Shown in pieces: positions 1-9,768 of a stretch of DNA of 64,000 nt. Positions within the stretch are counted from its first letter, which is position 1; each line of letters starts with the position of its first letter. The stretch lies in NCBI GenBank assembly GCA_947456245.1, contig CANGPS010000001.1, positions 1 through 64,000 on the forward strand, read 5' to 3'. Source of the stretch: Acidimicrobiaceae bacterium (lineage in GTDB: Bacteria > Actinomycetota > Acidimicrobiia > Acidimicrobiales > RAAP-2). Below the pieces are notes generated by a model. That model had not been told where the DNA came from. It saw only the letters and a program-made list of their open reading frames with translations, and ran no database searches. A program made the translations under genes and the position numbers.

Positions 1-725
1 AAGATGCCGTTGGCCTGGCAGGCGTCGACCATGCGGGCGATCGTGTAGTGCCAGAGGTCCTGCTGGAACACGGCCCGTGGTCCGTTGATGTCGCCGTCGG
101 TCGGGTCCTCGCGGACGAGGTAGTCCGGGTGGCCGCCGCCGACGCGGGTGGTCTTCATCCGTCGGTTGGCGGCGAGGTCGGCTGGCCCGAGGGACAGGCC
201 CTGCATGCGCGGCGAGGCGGCGCAGATCTCCTCGACGTTGGCCACGCCACGCGCCGTCTCCAAGATGGCGTGGAGCAGGATCGGCCGGTCGAGGCCGGCC
301 TTGGCCTCGAGCTGGGCCACGAGGCGATCGACGTAGTGGATGTCCTCGGCGCCCTCGACCTTGGGGATCATGATCACGTCGAGCTTGTGGCCCACCTCCG
401 TGACGGCCGTGGTGAGGTCGTCGAGCCCCCAGGGCGAGTCGAGCGAGTTCACCCGGGTCCAGAACTGGGTGGAGCCGAAGTCGACCGTGCGACCGACCTC
501 GACGAGTCCGGCGCGTGCCGCCTCCTTGTCGGTGGCCGGCACGCCATCCTCGAGGTTGGCGAGGAGGACGTCGACCTTGGGTGCGAGCTCGGGGAGCTTG
601 GCCACCATCTTCGGGTTCGACGACGGGAAGAAGTGGATCATCCTCGAGGGGCGGAACGGGATCTCGCGCAGGGGCTCGGGGGCGCCGACGGCGAGCGGGC
701 GGAAGAAGTCTTTCGGGGAGCGCAC
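1..725 (-). CDS. CoA-ester lyase, HpcH/HpaI aldolase family (malyl-CoA lyase-like), 3' part outside window
   Basis: Reading the minus strand from 725 gives about 241 codons with no stop before the window edge, so only the N-terminal part is present; the ORF track omits it for that reason. Family motifs are visible: [17 protein letters not shown] near residue 45, IPKVEGAED near 115, [10 protein letters not shown] near 145 and SLGPADLA near 175. The Glu of ETARG and Asp of GPADL are the usual Mg2+ ligands of this TIM-barrel family, which cleaves or forms malyl-CoA, beta-methylmalyl-CoA or citramalyl-CoA. The exact substrate cannot be told. The GTG start has GGAGG just upstream and a candidate -10 TAGATT at 759-754. 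The plus ORF 48-860 overlying it is a shadow. Confidence 0.85.
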   Translation of the reverse strand, partial: MRSPKDFFRPLAVGAPEPLREIPFRPSRMIHFFPSSNPKMVAKLPELAPKVDVLLANLEDGVPATDKEAARAGLVEVGRTVDFGSTQFWTRVNSLDSPWGLDDLTTAVTEVGHKLDVIMIPKVEGAEDIHYVDRLVAQLEAKAGLDRPILLHAILETARGVANVEEICAASPRMQGLSLGPADLAANRRMKTTRVGGGHPDYLVREDPTDGDINGPRAVFQQDLWHYTIARMVDACQANGI

Positions 726-848
726 TGGACCTCCAGAGTCAGGGAACCCCCACAATCTAGGAGGTGCGGAGGATGGGTGGTCTCGAGATCCCGTCCAGGT
801 CGACCCGCCACCCCAGCGGGCCGCTGTGTCGGGGCGCCGGTCGGGCGA

Positions 849-854
849 TATCGT
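849..854 (+). promoter_or_regulatory. -10 box TATCGT, leaderless promoter
   Basis: TATCGT is followed by exactly six bases and then the ATG at 861 of the copper monooxygenase. This matches the actinobacterial TANNNT -10 for leaderless mRNAs. No Shine-Dalgarno is present, which supports 861 as the start. Confidence 0.55.
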
Positions 855-860
855 CCGGCG

Positions 861-1991
861 ATGGGCCTGCGAGGGATGCGCTCGGTGCTCGTGGCTCCGG
901 TGGCCGCGATGCTGCTGCTGTTGAGCGTCGCGGTCCCTGCTGAGGCGTCCTCGTCGCCCAAGGTCACGACGGTGGCGCTGTCGATGCCTAGGTCGTACAC
1001 GCCGCACGCCAAGGTCGGATCGACGGACGACTACCACTGCACCCTGATGGACCCACGCGTGGCCAGCGACGCCTTCGTCACCTCGAGCCAGTTCATTCCG
1101 GGGTCGAAGGAGGTACACCACGCAGCGCTGTTCCTGGTGCCGCCGAAGCTGGCCGCCGCTGCCCGTCGCGCCAACGTCGGGGGCCGGGGGTGGACCTGCT
1201 TCGGGGAGGCGTCACTGCCCGGCGTCCCGTTCGCCACGATCCTCAAGGACCCGATGCTCAGCGAGTGGGCCCCCGGGCACGGTGCGGACGACCTCCCGTC
1301 CGGGACCGGGGTCTACCTGCCCAAGGGCAGCCTGGTCATCATGCAGGTCCACTACAACCTCCTGGTCGGACACCGAGCCGTGCGCAACCGCCTGGTGCTG
1401 CACACTGTCCCGGCCAGCACGCCGCTGCAGCGCCTCAAGCTCAACATCGTGCTCGCACCGCCGGACATCCCCTGTCCTGCCGGGGTGACCGGTCCTCTGT
1501 GCGATCGGTCGGCATCGTTGGCCGATCAGGGGGCGCGCTTCGGCGACCATGCGGTCACCATCGTCAACTCGATCGAGACGGCGTGCCGGCGCGATGGCGT
1601 CAATCCTCCGGCGGGCGACACGACGACCTGCACCTGGCCGGTCTCCTCGGACGGCTACATCGTTCGGACCCAGGCCCACATGCACCTGCTCGGCCGGAGC
1701 CTCCAGCTGACGCTCAACGCCGGGTCGGGCTCACCCGAGACGGTCCTGAGCGTGCCCGCCTACAACTTCGACTTCCAGAAGGCCTACAACCTGCGCCATC
1801 CGATCGCTGTCCACGCCGGCGACACCCTGCAGGTCTCGTGCACCTTCGACCCGACGCTGGCGCAGAAGCTCCCCGTGCTCCGCAAGGCCCCGCCGCACTT
1901 CGTGACCTGGGGCGATGGGTCCACCGACGAGATGTGCATCGGGTTGGCCTATGTGTCGCCCAAGCTCCCGAGCTCGTCGTCTGGGGCCTGA
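861..1991 (+). CDS. Secreted copper type II monooxygenase-like protein (PHM/DBH fold)
   Basis: 376 aa. An N-terminal signal peptide (hydrophobic residues about 8-24, then AEASS) indicates export. Copper-ligand motifs of peptidylglycine monooxygenase/dopamine hydroxylase enzymes appear in order: VHHAALF near 86 (two His) and MQVHYN near 164 for CuH; AHMHLLG near 273 and DEMC near 358 (Met) for CuM. Length and order match the catalytic core of the family, which hydroxylates C-H bonds using O2 and a reductant. The substrate is unknown in bacteria. The annotated 647-aa ORF from 48 is an over-extension across the opposite-strand lyase; the true start is the ATG at 861 (or 876), six bases after a -10 box. 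It stands alone between two minus-strand genes. Confidence 0.85.
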   Translation: MGLRGMRSVLVAPVAAMLLLLSVAVPAEASSSPKVTTVALSMPRSYTPHAKVGSTDDYHCTLMDPRVASDAFVTSSQFIPGSKEVHHAALFLVPPKLAAAARRANVGGRGWTCFGEASLPGVPFATILKDPMLSEWAPGHGADDLPSGTGVYLPKGSLVIMQVHYNLLVGHRAVRNRLVLHTVPASTPLQRLKLNIVLAPPDIPCPAGVTGPLCDRSASLADQGARFGDHAVTIVNSIETACRRDGVNPPAGDTTTCTWPVSSDGYIVRTQAHMHLLGRSLQLTLNAGSGSPETVLSVPAYNFDFQKAYNLRHPIAVHAGDTLQVSCTFDPTLAQKLPVLRKAPPHFVTWGDGSTDEMCIGLAYVSPKLPSSSSGA

Positions 1992-2012
1992 CTCACCAGG
2001 GTCCCGGGCGCC

Positions 2013-2756
2013 TCAGCCCTTCCGCGGGCCGCCCGCCATGCGCTCAGCCATGTCGTCAGGAAGGCCGTGGGGGAGCGTGCGCTCCCTGTGCAAAGCCTCT
2101 GAGCGCGTCATCTCGCGACGCTCGTCGACCAGGCGCTTGACGATGCGGTTGGTCCCTGGCGAGTTGGCCGCGATCTCCTGTGCGAGTGCTCGGACCGTGG
2201 CGTCGAGGTCCTCGTCGGGGACGCAGCGGTCGACGAGGCCGATGGCGAGGGCCTCTGGTCCGGTGATCCGACGGCTGGTGAACATGAGCTCCTTGGCCGT
2301 CGACCGGCCGACGCGCTCGGGGAGTCGGACCGACATGCCCCAGATGGGGGCCAGGCCCCACTGGCCGTGGGTGTCACCGAGGCGGGTCGACGCCGCCGCC
2401 ACCAGGAGGTCGCAGCCCAGGGCGAGCTCCAGCCCGCCGGTGAAGCAGTGCCCGTGGAGCCTGGCGATGGTGGGCATGGGGAGGGACTCGAGGGCGTCGA
2501 CGGTCTCGGGCTCGAAGTGGCGGGTGGGGGCGCGCTCTCCGCTGGCGATGGCTGGGAGGTCGTGGCCGGCGCAGAAGGACCGACCGGCTCCCTCGAGGAC
2601 CACGACGGCGGTGTCGCTCGAGTCGGCGAGATCGTCGAGGTGGTGCCGGAGCTCCACGAAGACCCCGGGGGTGAGGGCATTGAGCTTGTCGGGGCGATTG
2701 AGGGTGAGCGTGGTGATGCCGCCGTCGTCGGATCGGAGCACGAGGGGTTCGGTCAT
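2013..2756 (-). CDS. Enoyl-CoA hydratase/isomerase family protein
   Basis: 247 aa, the usual crotonase length. The N-terminal LNRPDKLNAL, the oxyanion-hole segment SFCAGHDL near 60 and GGLELALGCDL near 107, which carries a catalytic-type Glu, are present. These enzymes add water across trans-2-enoyl-CoA or shift double bonds in cytoplasmic fatty-acid oxidation. AAGGAGG lies just upstream of the ATG. It is divergent from the FadE34-like dehydrogenase at 2917, which performs the preceding step of beta-oxidation, so the pair may share a promoter region of 160 bp. Substrate chain type is not determined. Confidence 0.88.
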   Translation of the reverse strand: MTEPLVLRSDDGGITTLTLNRPDKLNALTPGVFVELRHHLDDLADSSDTAVVVLEGAGRSFCAGHDLPAIASGERAPTRHFEPETVDALESLPMPTIARLHGHCFTGGLELALGCDLLVAAASTRLGDTHGQWGLAPIWGMSVRLPERVGRSTAKELMFTSRRITGPEALAIGLVDRCVPDEDLDATVRALAQEIAANSPGTNRIVKRLVDERREMTRSEALHRERTLPHGLPDDMAERMAGGPRKG

Positions 2757-2916
2757 GGTCGCAGGACCTCCTTGTCGAGTCCGACCATCCCTGGAGGCGG
2801 GGCGTCGACCGAGTCGATGTCGGCTGAACCTACCGCGTCGTCCTCGGTGGGCATGTGGACCGACGTCGGCTAGGCGGCTAGACCACTAGGACTGCGGACG
2901 ATCCCAAGGAGCACCC

Positions 2917-5070
2917 ATGCCCATCGCCATCACCGAAGACCACCTCGCCCTGGCCGAGACCGCGGCCGACCTCCTCGCCGCCCGAGGAGGGACGCAGGGT
3001 GCGAGAGACCTCCTCGCGGCACCGGCTGAGGAGCTCCCGGCCACCTGGGCAGAGATGGCCGAGCTCGGATGGCTCGGTCTCCACCTCCCCGAGGCCCACG
3101 GGGGGTCCGGCTTCGGCCTCGAGGAGCTCGTCATCCTGGCGGAGGCGATGGGAGCCAACCTCGCGCCCGGGCCCTTCGTCCCGACGGTCATCGCCAGCGC
3201 CGTGATCGCTGCGGCTGGGAACGATCAGGAGTCCGCTCGGCTGCTCCCGGGCTTCTCGGATGGCTCGCTGACCGGGGCGGTGGCGCTCGGCGCAAGGGTC
3301 TCGTTCGACGGGACGACGGCCTCGGGCGACGCTGGCGTCGTGCTCGGCGGCGGGCTGGCCAAGGTGCTGCTGGTCGCCTGCGGTGACGACGTGCTGGTCG
3401 TCGAGGTCGGTGCCGGGGTCTCGGTCGAGGTACCGGAGAACCTCGACCCCTCGCGTCGCTCCGCCAGGGTCGTCCTCGATGGTGCTCCCGCCACGGTCCT
3501 CGCCGGCGCCGGCCAGCTCCTCGTGGACCTCAGCCGCGTGCTGCTCGCCGCCGAGGCGGTCGGCGTCGCCTCTGCGTGCACGCAGATGGGCGCCGCCTAC
3601 GCCAAGGAGCGCCTGCAGTTCGGTCGGGTCATCGGCACCTACCAGGCCGTGAAGCACCACTGCGCCAACATGGCCGTGGCCACAGAGCTCGCCACCTCGG
3701 CCGTGTGGGACGCAGCGAAGGCGGCCTCCACCGGTGGTGACGTCTTCTCCTACACCGCCGCCGTGGCCGCCACGCTGGCCGGGCCGGCCGCCGACCTCTG
3801 CGCCAACCTCAACACCCAGGTCCACGGCGGCATCGCCATCACCTGGGAGCACGACGCGCACCTCTACATGCGACGGGCCACCACCCTGCTGTCCTTCCTC
3901 GATCCCGAGCGGGCGGCGACCGACCTCACCGAGCTCACGCGTCGGGGCGTCACCCGGGGCAAGAGCGTGGAGCTCCCGCCCGAGGCCGAGGAGATCCGTG
4001 GCGAGGTGCAGGCCTTCGTCGCCAGCATCGCGGGGCTCTCGGCCGACGAGCAGCGTGCTCGGTTGATCGAGACGGGGTACGTGATGCCGCACTGGCCGAC
4101 CCCCTACGGTCGTTCGGCGGGCGCCATCGAGCAGCTCGTGATCGAGCAGGAGTTCGGGGCCGCCGGCATCCGACGCCCGGGCTACGGGATCACCGCGTGG
4201 AACATCCTCACCATCATCCAGTTCGCCACGGAGGATCAGAAGGCCCGGTGGGTGCTTCCTGCCCTCAACCACGAGGTCATCTGGTGCCAGCTGTTCTCCG
4301 AGCCGAACGCCGGCTCGGATGCCGCCGGTGTCCAGACCAAGGCCACCAGGGTCGACGGCGGTTGGCTGGTGAACGGCCAGAAGGTGTGGACGTCAGGTGC
4401 TCACGTCGCCGGCATGGGGTTCGCCACGGTGCGGACCAACCCCGATGTCCCCAAGCACGACGGCATCACCATGATGGCGATCGACATGCACGCTCCCGGT
4501 GTGGAGGTGCGCCCGCTCAAGCAGGCGTCCGGAGCATCGGACTTCAACGAGGTCTTCTTCTCCGACGTGTTCGTGCCCGATGACGATGTGGTGGGACCCG
4601 TGGACGGCGGGTGGACGGTCGCTCGGGCCACGCTCGGCAATGAGAGCGTGAGCATCGGCTCCGGTGACGGCGGCCTTTCGCTGCCGGGTTCCGCCCTGGT
4701 CGAGGCCTTCGACAAGAACGACGGCCGCCTCGATGGCGGTGAGGCGCGCATCGGCCGCTACATCGCCCAGCACCAGGCCATGGGGCTGCTCAACCTCCGC
4801 GCCGCCAACCGAGCGGTGGCCGGTTCGGAGCCCGGGCCCGAGGGAGCGATGACCAAGCTGGTCCTCTCCGAGATCGGCCACGAGGCCGCCGCCATCCTGA
4901 CCGATGCCTACGGCCCTCAGTCGGTCTTCATGGACGGGGACACGGCCATGAGCAACGTCCTGGTCCTGATGCACCGTGGGATGTCGATCGCCGGAGGCAC
5001 CTCGGAGATCAAGCGCAACCAGATCGGTGAGCGGATCCTCGGTCTCCCTCGGGACCCACTGATCAAGTAG
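2917..5070 (+). CDS. Fused two-domain acyl-CoA dehydrogenase (FadE34-like)
   Basis: 717 aa, about twice the usual length, because two acyl-CoA dehydrogenase units are joined. Residues about 1-345 form a divergent first unit (KERLQFGRVIGTYQAVKH near 230, QVHGGIAITWEHD near 305). Residues about 365-717 form a canonical unit (LFSEPNAGSDAAG, GQKVWTSGAH, and C-terminal MSIAGGTSEIKRNQIGERIL). In Mycobacterium the single-chain FadE34 has this architecture and replaces the two-subunit FadE pairs used on sterol side chains. The enzyme oxidises acyl-CoA to enoyl-CoA with FAD. The start is set by AAGGAG eight bases upstream. Sterol specificity is inferred from architecture only. Confidence 0.85.
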   Translation: MPIAITEDHLALAETAADLLAARGGTQGARDLLAAPAEELPATWAEMAELGWLGLHLPEAHGGSGFGLEELVILAEAMGANLAPGPFVPTVIASAVIAAAGNDQESARLLPGFSDGSLTGAVALGARVSFDGTTASGDAGVVLGGGLAKVLLVACGDDVLVVEVGAGVSVEVPENLDPSRRSARVVLDGAPATVLAGAGQLLVDLSRVLLAAEAVGVASACTQMGAAYAKERLQFGRVIGTYQAVKHHCANMAVATELATSAVWDAAKAASTGGDVFSYTAAVAATLAGPAADLCANLNTQVHGGIAITWEHDAHLYMRRATTLLSFLDPERAATDLTELTRRGVTRGKSVELPPEAEEIRGEVQAFVASIAGLSADEQRARLIETGYVMPHWPTPYGRSAGAIEQLVIEQEFGAAGIRRPGYGITAWNILTIIQFATEDQKARWVLPALNHEVIWCQLFSEPNAGSDAAGVQTKATRVDGGWLVNGQKVWTSGAHVAGMGFATVRTNPDVPKHDGITMMAIDMHAPGVEVRPLKQASGASDFNEVFFSDVFVPDDDVVGPVDGGWTVARATLGNESVSIGSGDGGLSLPGSALVEAFDKNDGRLDGGEARIGRYIAQHQAMGLLNLRAANRAVAGSEPGPEGAMTKLVLSEIGHEAAAILTDAYGPQSVFMDGDTAMSNVLVLMHRGMSIAGGTSEIKRNQIGERILGLPRDPLIK

Positions 5071-5084
5071 CCGCCCCGGGCGGC
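5070..5084 (+). terminator. Possible hairpin at end of acyl-CoA dehydrogenase gene
   Basis: GCCGCCC C GGGCGGC is a perfect 7-1-7 inverted repeat beginning at the last base of the stop codon. The single-base loop would open to about three or four, and there is no T tract, so termination is only a possibility. Confidence 0.25.
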
Positions 5085-5148
5085 CGACCGGGGCGACTGC
5101 TACCGTCCGGCGACAGGCCCGGGACGGGTCCGAGCAGGGGAGGGTTCC

Positions 5149-6204
5149 ATGGCGTACCGCGTCATCCAGTGGGCGACCGGAGGGGTCGGCCGGGCGGCGA
5201 TCGAGGGCATCCTCGACCATCCTGAGCTCGAGCTCGCCGGGGCGTGGGTGCACAGCGAGTCCAAGGTGGGGGTCGATCTCGGAGAGCTCGTGGGGCGCGC
5301 CGCCATCGGCGTGGAGGCCACGGACGATGTCGACGCCCTGCTCGACCTCGAGGCCGACTGCGTGCTGTACGCCCCGGTCATGCCCGATCCGGGACTCGTG
5401 GCGAGGATCCTGCGGTCGGGGCACAACGTGGTCACGCCGCTCGGCTGGTTCTATCCACCTCAGGCCGATCGGGAGGTCATGGACGAGGCAGCGGTGGCTG
5501 GCGGTGTGACCCTCCACGGCACGGGGATCCACCCGGGCGGGATCACCGAGCGCTTCCCGCTCATGATCTCGGCGCTGTCGGGATCGATCACGCACGTCAG
5601 GGCCGAGGAGTTCTCCGACATCCGGACCTACGGGGCGCCTGACGTGATCCGGGACTGGATGCTCTTCGGCGCCACCCCGGAGGTCGCTGCGACGTCGATC
5701 ATGGCCGAGGCACTCGGTGCGGGCTTCCGCCAGTCGGTCCAGATGGTGGCGGACGTCCTCGGCTTCCGACTGGACCCGGTGATGCAGACCACGCACGAGA
5801 CGGCGGTGGCGACGGCGCCGATCGACTCGCCGATCGGGCCGATCGCGCCCGGACTTGTGGCGGCCCAGCGATTCCGGTGGGTGGCGACGGTCGACGGGGA
5901 GCCGGTCGTGACCGCCGCGGTGAACTGGCTGATGGGTGAGGAGCACCTCGAGCCCGCCTGGACGTTCGGACCCAAGGGCGAGCGCTTCGAGGTGGAGGTG
6001 ACGGGGGACCCCTCGAGCCTGACGACCTTCTCCAAGCTCCACCCTGAGTCGGTGGCGGCCGGCCTCGAGCGGAACCCCGGCATCGTGGCCACGGCCATGC
6101 ACTGCGTCAACGCCGTCCCGGCGGTCTGTCGTGCCGAACCCGGCCTCAAGACCTATCTCGACCTCCCGCTGGTGGCGGGGACCGCGGCGAGGGCGCTCCG
6201 ATAG
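5149..6204 (+). CDS. Dihydrodipicolinate-reductase-like NAD(P)-dependent oxidoreductase
   Basis: 351 aa. An N-terminal Rossmann segment, VIQWATGGVGRAAI, begins at residue 4. The rest resembles the actinobacterial proteins labelled dihydrodipicolinate-reductase-like or 2,4-diaminopentanoate-dehydrogenase-like, with HGTGIHPGGITERFP near 124. These are longer than true DapB and often lie near lipid or steroid catabolic genes; the substrate is unknown. A candidate -10 TACCGT lies at 5101-5106 and GGGGAGGG precedes the ATG, so a short untranslated leader is likely. It follows the FadE34-like gene after 78 bp in the same direction. Confidence 0.7.
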   Translation: MAYRVIQWATGGVGRAAIEGILDHPELELAGAWVHSESKVGVDLGELVGRAAIGVEATDDVDALLDLEADCVLYAPVMPDPGLVARILRSGHNVVTPLGWFYPPQADREVMDEAAVAGGVTLHGTGIHPGGITERFPLMISALSGSITHVRAEEFSDIRTYGAPDVIRDWMLFGATPEVAATSIMAEALGAGFRQSVQMVADVLGFRLDPVMQTTHETAVATAPIDSPIGPIAPGLVAAQRFRWVATVDGEPVVTAAVNWLMGEEHLEPAWTFGPKGERFEVEVTGDPSSLTTFSKLHPESVAAGLERNPGIVATAMHCVNAVPAVCRAEPGLKTYLDLPLVAGTAARALR

Positions 6205-6248
6205 CCTCAGGCCTGATGCGCCACCTGGCGCCGGGAGGGGTGAGTTCG

Positions 6249-7244
<996 letters not shown>

Positions 7245-7365
7245 GCTCCGCAGGGTGCGAACTCCGCACGCCAAGGAAACCGCTGGTCCTGACCAGATTC
7301 TGAGCGCCGGCGGTGCAAGACTCGGCCATCGGCTCGCTGGAGGGGAGGCAGGCGGATTCTGAGAC

Positions 7366-7389
7366 GTACCAGAAGCCCTCTGGTACCAT
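7366..7389 (+). promoter_or_regulatory. Inverted repeat overlapping a candidate -10 box
   Basis: GTACCAGA (7366-7373) and TCTGGTAC (7379-7386) form a perfect 8-bp inverted repeat with a 5-base spacer. The right arm runs into TACCAT (7384-7389), a good -10, 13 bases before the ATG at 7403. It could be an operator or an mRNA hairpin. No Shine-Dalgarno is visible before the ATG. GATTCTGAG is also repeated directly upstream (near 7295 and 7354). Confidence 0.4.
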
Positions 7390-7402
7390 CAAGCCAATCG
7401 CT

Positions 7403-8521
7403 ATGACCTCCGCCACCCTCTACCGTCGCAGTGTCCCGTGGCTAATCGCGACGTCCGTCGTGCTCCTCGTCTCGAGCTTCCTCGTCAACACGTCTTCAGG
7501 CGGTGCTGGCGGGTATCCCGGACCGATCGCCCGTCCGGACATCCCCGGTGGGGGGTTCGACCAGATCGTCCCGATCGGCGGCTCGACGACGACGGTCTAT
7601 TTCTGCGGCTTCCTGATCGGCACCCCGGTGACCTTCGAGGTCAATGGCACCGCCGTCTCCGGCGCGGCGAGCCCTGACAACAACGGCTGCGTGCAGTTCC
7701 TGATCACCGTCGGCGGCGGGCCGACGCAGACCTTCCAGACCTACGGGCCGAACGGGCCCATCACCCTCGGTCCGGTGAACTCCACCTTCGGCCGGAACAC
7801 GGTGACGGCAAGGGGAACCGGTGGCCCAGGCCCGTACCGCGGCAAGCGCGTCGGCCTCAGCGGGTACGTGACGACTCCGGAGTCGCCGCCACCTCCGCCG
7901 CCTCCGCCCACGACGACCCCACCTCCGACCTCGACCCCCGTGGGTCCGACCTCGTCCACCACCACGTCGACCACCCAGCCAGGCCCGACGTCCACCACGA
8001 CGACCCGCCCGTCGACGACCACGACGACCCGCCCGTCGAGCAACACCACCACCACGCTTCGGCCGTTCGTCCCGTCGCAGCACCACATCAACCACCATGA
8101 CGCAGCCAGCATCGGCCTGGCCGCCGGTGCGGCCGCAGCCGCCGCCGCTGGTGCGGCAGCCGCCGCCGCTGCTGGCGCAGCCGCTGCAGGTGTGGCCGGC
8201 GCCGCCTCGGCCGCGGCAGCTGGAGCGAGCGCAGCCGGTGTTGCGGGCGCAGCGGGCACGGCTGGTGCCGCTGGTGCAGCAGGGACCGCAGGAGCGGCTT
8301 CTTCGGCCGGAACCGCTGGGGCCGCTTCGGCTGACGCCGCCGCAGCCTCGGGGACGGGTAGTGCAAGCAGCTCCGCAGCCGCTGGGGGCCGCTCGGGTCG
8401 TTCGGGTGCGGCTGGAGCCGCCGAGAAGGACACCCAGGAGGGCACCAAGGACGAGGAGTCCGAGGAGGACGAGTCCGAGGGCAACTCCTTCACCAAGGAC
8501 ACGGACGGAGACCAGCCATGA
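7403..8521 (+). CDS. Exported low-complexity protein: Pro/Thr linker, Ala-rich region, acidic tail
   Basis: 372 aa from the ATG at 7403 (the track's 7313 start has no support). Seen: a signal or anchor helix at about 11-28; a Gly/Thr-containing, probably beta-rich domain at about 35-147 with two Cys (YFCGF, NNGCV); a Pro/Thr linker at 150-212 including eight consecutive Pro; a short His-containing patch (HHINHHD); a long Ala/Gly region at about 224-330; and a Glu/Asp/Lys tail. The layout suggests a wall-spanning or surface protein. Its last codon overlaps the next gene's ATG (ATGA), so the two are translated together and probably act together. No family recognised. Confidence 0.7.
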   Translation: MTSATLYRRSVPWLIATSVVLLVSSFLVNTSSGGAGGYPGPIARPDIPGGGFDQIVPIGGSTTTVYFCGFLIGTPVTFEVNGTAVSGAASPDNNGCVQFLITVGGGPTQTFQTYGPNGPITLGPVNSTFGRNTVTARGTGGPGPYRGKRVGLSGYVTTPESPPPPPPPPTTTPPPTSTPVGPTSSTTTSTTQPGPTSTTTTRPSTTTTTRPSSNTTTTLRPFVPSQHHINHHDAASIGLAAGAAAAAAAGAAAAAAAGAAAAGVAGAASAAAAGASAAGVAGAAGTAGAAGAAGTAGAASSAGTAGAASADAAAASGTGSASSSAAAGGRSGRSGAAGAAEKDTQEGTKDEESEEDESEGNSFTKDTDGDQP

Positions 8522-9726
8522 CCCAGGAGGAGGGGAGCGCCGTGGCGATCGAGACCGAGACGCAGGCTCCCGCGGCGCCCATCGTGAGCCAGGACAGGGT
8601 CAAGAGCTGGACGTGGTTCGGCACGGGTGCCGCCGACTGGGTCGGCGTCCGCATCCCTGAGATCCTCGGCAAGGTCACCTTCATCCCCAAGCGGACGCTC
8701 AGCGACTCGACCTACCTGCGCGCCTCGCTCGGCGACCTCTGGTTGGCGCTCCCCATGGTCGCCTTCGTCTTCGGCGTCATGTCGGCCCACACCACCGGTG
8801 GTGTCGCCATCCCGCCGACCACGACGCAGTTCCTGATCCTCATGGTGATCGGCATCATCGACGCCTTCTCTGGGCTGATCGGGTTCCTGCCCTTCTTCGT
8901 CTGGACGATCCTGACCGGCCACCTCGACTCGCTCCACGCCATCGGCGGGACCTTCGGGCTAGCCATCATGTGGTGGGCAGGGGCGCAGACCGGTCACTAC
9001 TTCCGCCCCGTCGGGCGCTGGGACAACGAGCCTTCGGCCTGGCAGCGGGCCTGGCGCATCGGTGGTGACATGATCATCCTCCCGGCGATCGGCGGCCTGG
9101 TCCTCGGCTCCCTCGTCCTCGTCATGCCGTGGATGACCGGCCTCCAGGTCCCCATCGCCAACCAGTCGAACCTGGTCAAGATCGTCGCCATCTCGGCCTT
9201 CTTCGTCCGGGCGGTGGCGGGGGCCGTGGTCATCTACAACTACCGAGACCGCCTGGCCAGCCTGCCGTGGCCGGTCGTCGAGCCCCGCAACAAGATCGTG
9301 GACGCGGTCATCAAGCTCCTCGGGGTCTTCGTCGCCTTCGTCGCCATCTGGTGCATGTTCGGATGGACCCTGCCGACGCTGCTGATCGTGATCGTCTACA
9401 TCGTGATGGGACCGATCGTCCTGCTCGGCCAGAAGTTCCCGGAGTCCACCTGGATCTACCGCCTCACCCCACGGCGGGCCAACCAGCTGATCGTGATCAT
9501 CCTGGTGGCCGAGCTGATCCTCCGCCTGGTGAGCCCCCACATCGCTGACCAGCAGACGGCGCTCGCCTGGACCTTCGTCGGTCTCGGCGCCCTCGTGCTG
9601 GTGCTGATCACCCTGATGCAGTTCAAGGGCAGGGACTGGCCGGAGACCTGGGTCTTCCGGGTCCTCGGAGCGGCCTCGATCGTGCTCTTCGTCCTCGTCG
9701 TCCAGGGGTTCGTCACCCTCAGCTGA
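8518..9726 (+). CDS. Polytopic membrane protein of unknown function
   Basis: 402 aa, with an N-terminal cytoplasmic-type segment of about 70 residues and roughly nine to ten hydrophobic segments from about residue 75 to the end (for example LWLALPMVAFVFGVM and LPTLLIVIVYIVMG). The second membrane segment is followed by PFFVWTILTGHLDSLHAIGG. No catalytic or transporter signature is recognised. The ATG overlaps the stop of the low-complexity surface protein by four bases, so this may be its membrane anchor, processing or export partner. That role is inference from coupling only. Confidence 0.65.
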   Translation: MTQEEGSAVAIETETQAPAAPIVSQDRVKSWTWFGTGAADWVGVRIPEILGKVTFIPKRTLSDSTYLRASLGDLWLALPMVAFVFGVMSAHTTGGVAIPPTTTQFLILMVIGIIDAFSGLIGFLPFFVWTILTGHLDSLHAIGGTFGLAIMWWAGAQTGHYFRPVGRWDNEPSAWQRAWRIGGDMIILPAIGGLVLGSLVLVMPWMTGLQVPIANQSNLVKIVAISAFFVRAVAGAVVIYNYRDRLASLPWPVVEPRNKIVDAVIKLLGVFVAFVAIWCMFGWTLPTLLIVIVYIVMGPIVLLGQKFPESTWIYRLTPRRANQLIVIILVAELILRLVSPHIADQQTALAWTFVGLGALVLVLITLMQFKGRDWPETWVFRVLGAASIVLFVLVVQGFVTLS

Positions 9727-9768
9727 TCCGCAGGCCCGCCTGTGCGTGCAGTGTGGAGGAGGGGACGA

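Noticed and set aside
48-860. N-terminal 271 residues of the 647-aa plus-strand ORF
   Set aside because: It overlies the CoA-ester lyase on the other strand and lacks any domain, whereas the ATG at 861 starts a signal peptide and has a -10 six bases upstream.
7741-8937. 398-aa minus-strand ORF with poly-Ala/Pro
   Set aside because: Antisense shadow of the Ala-rich surface protein; the plus frame has a signal helix and a coupled downstream gene.
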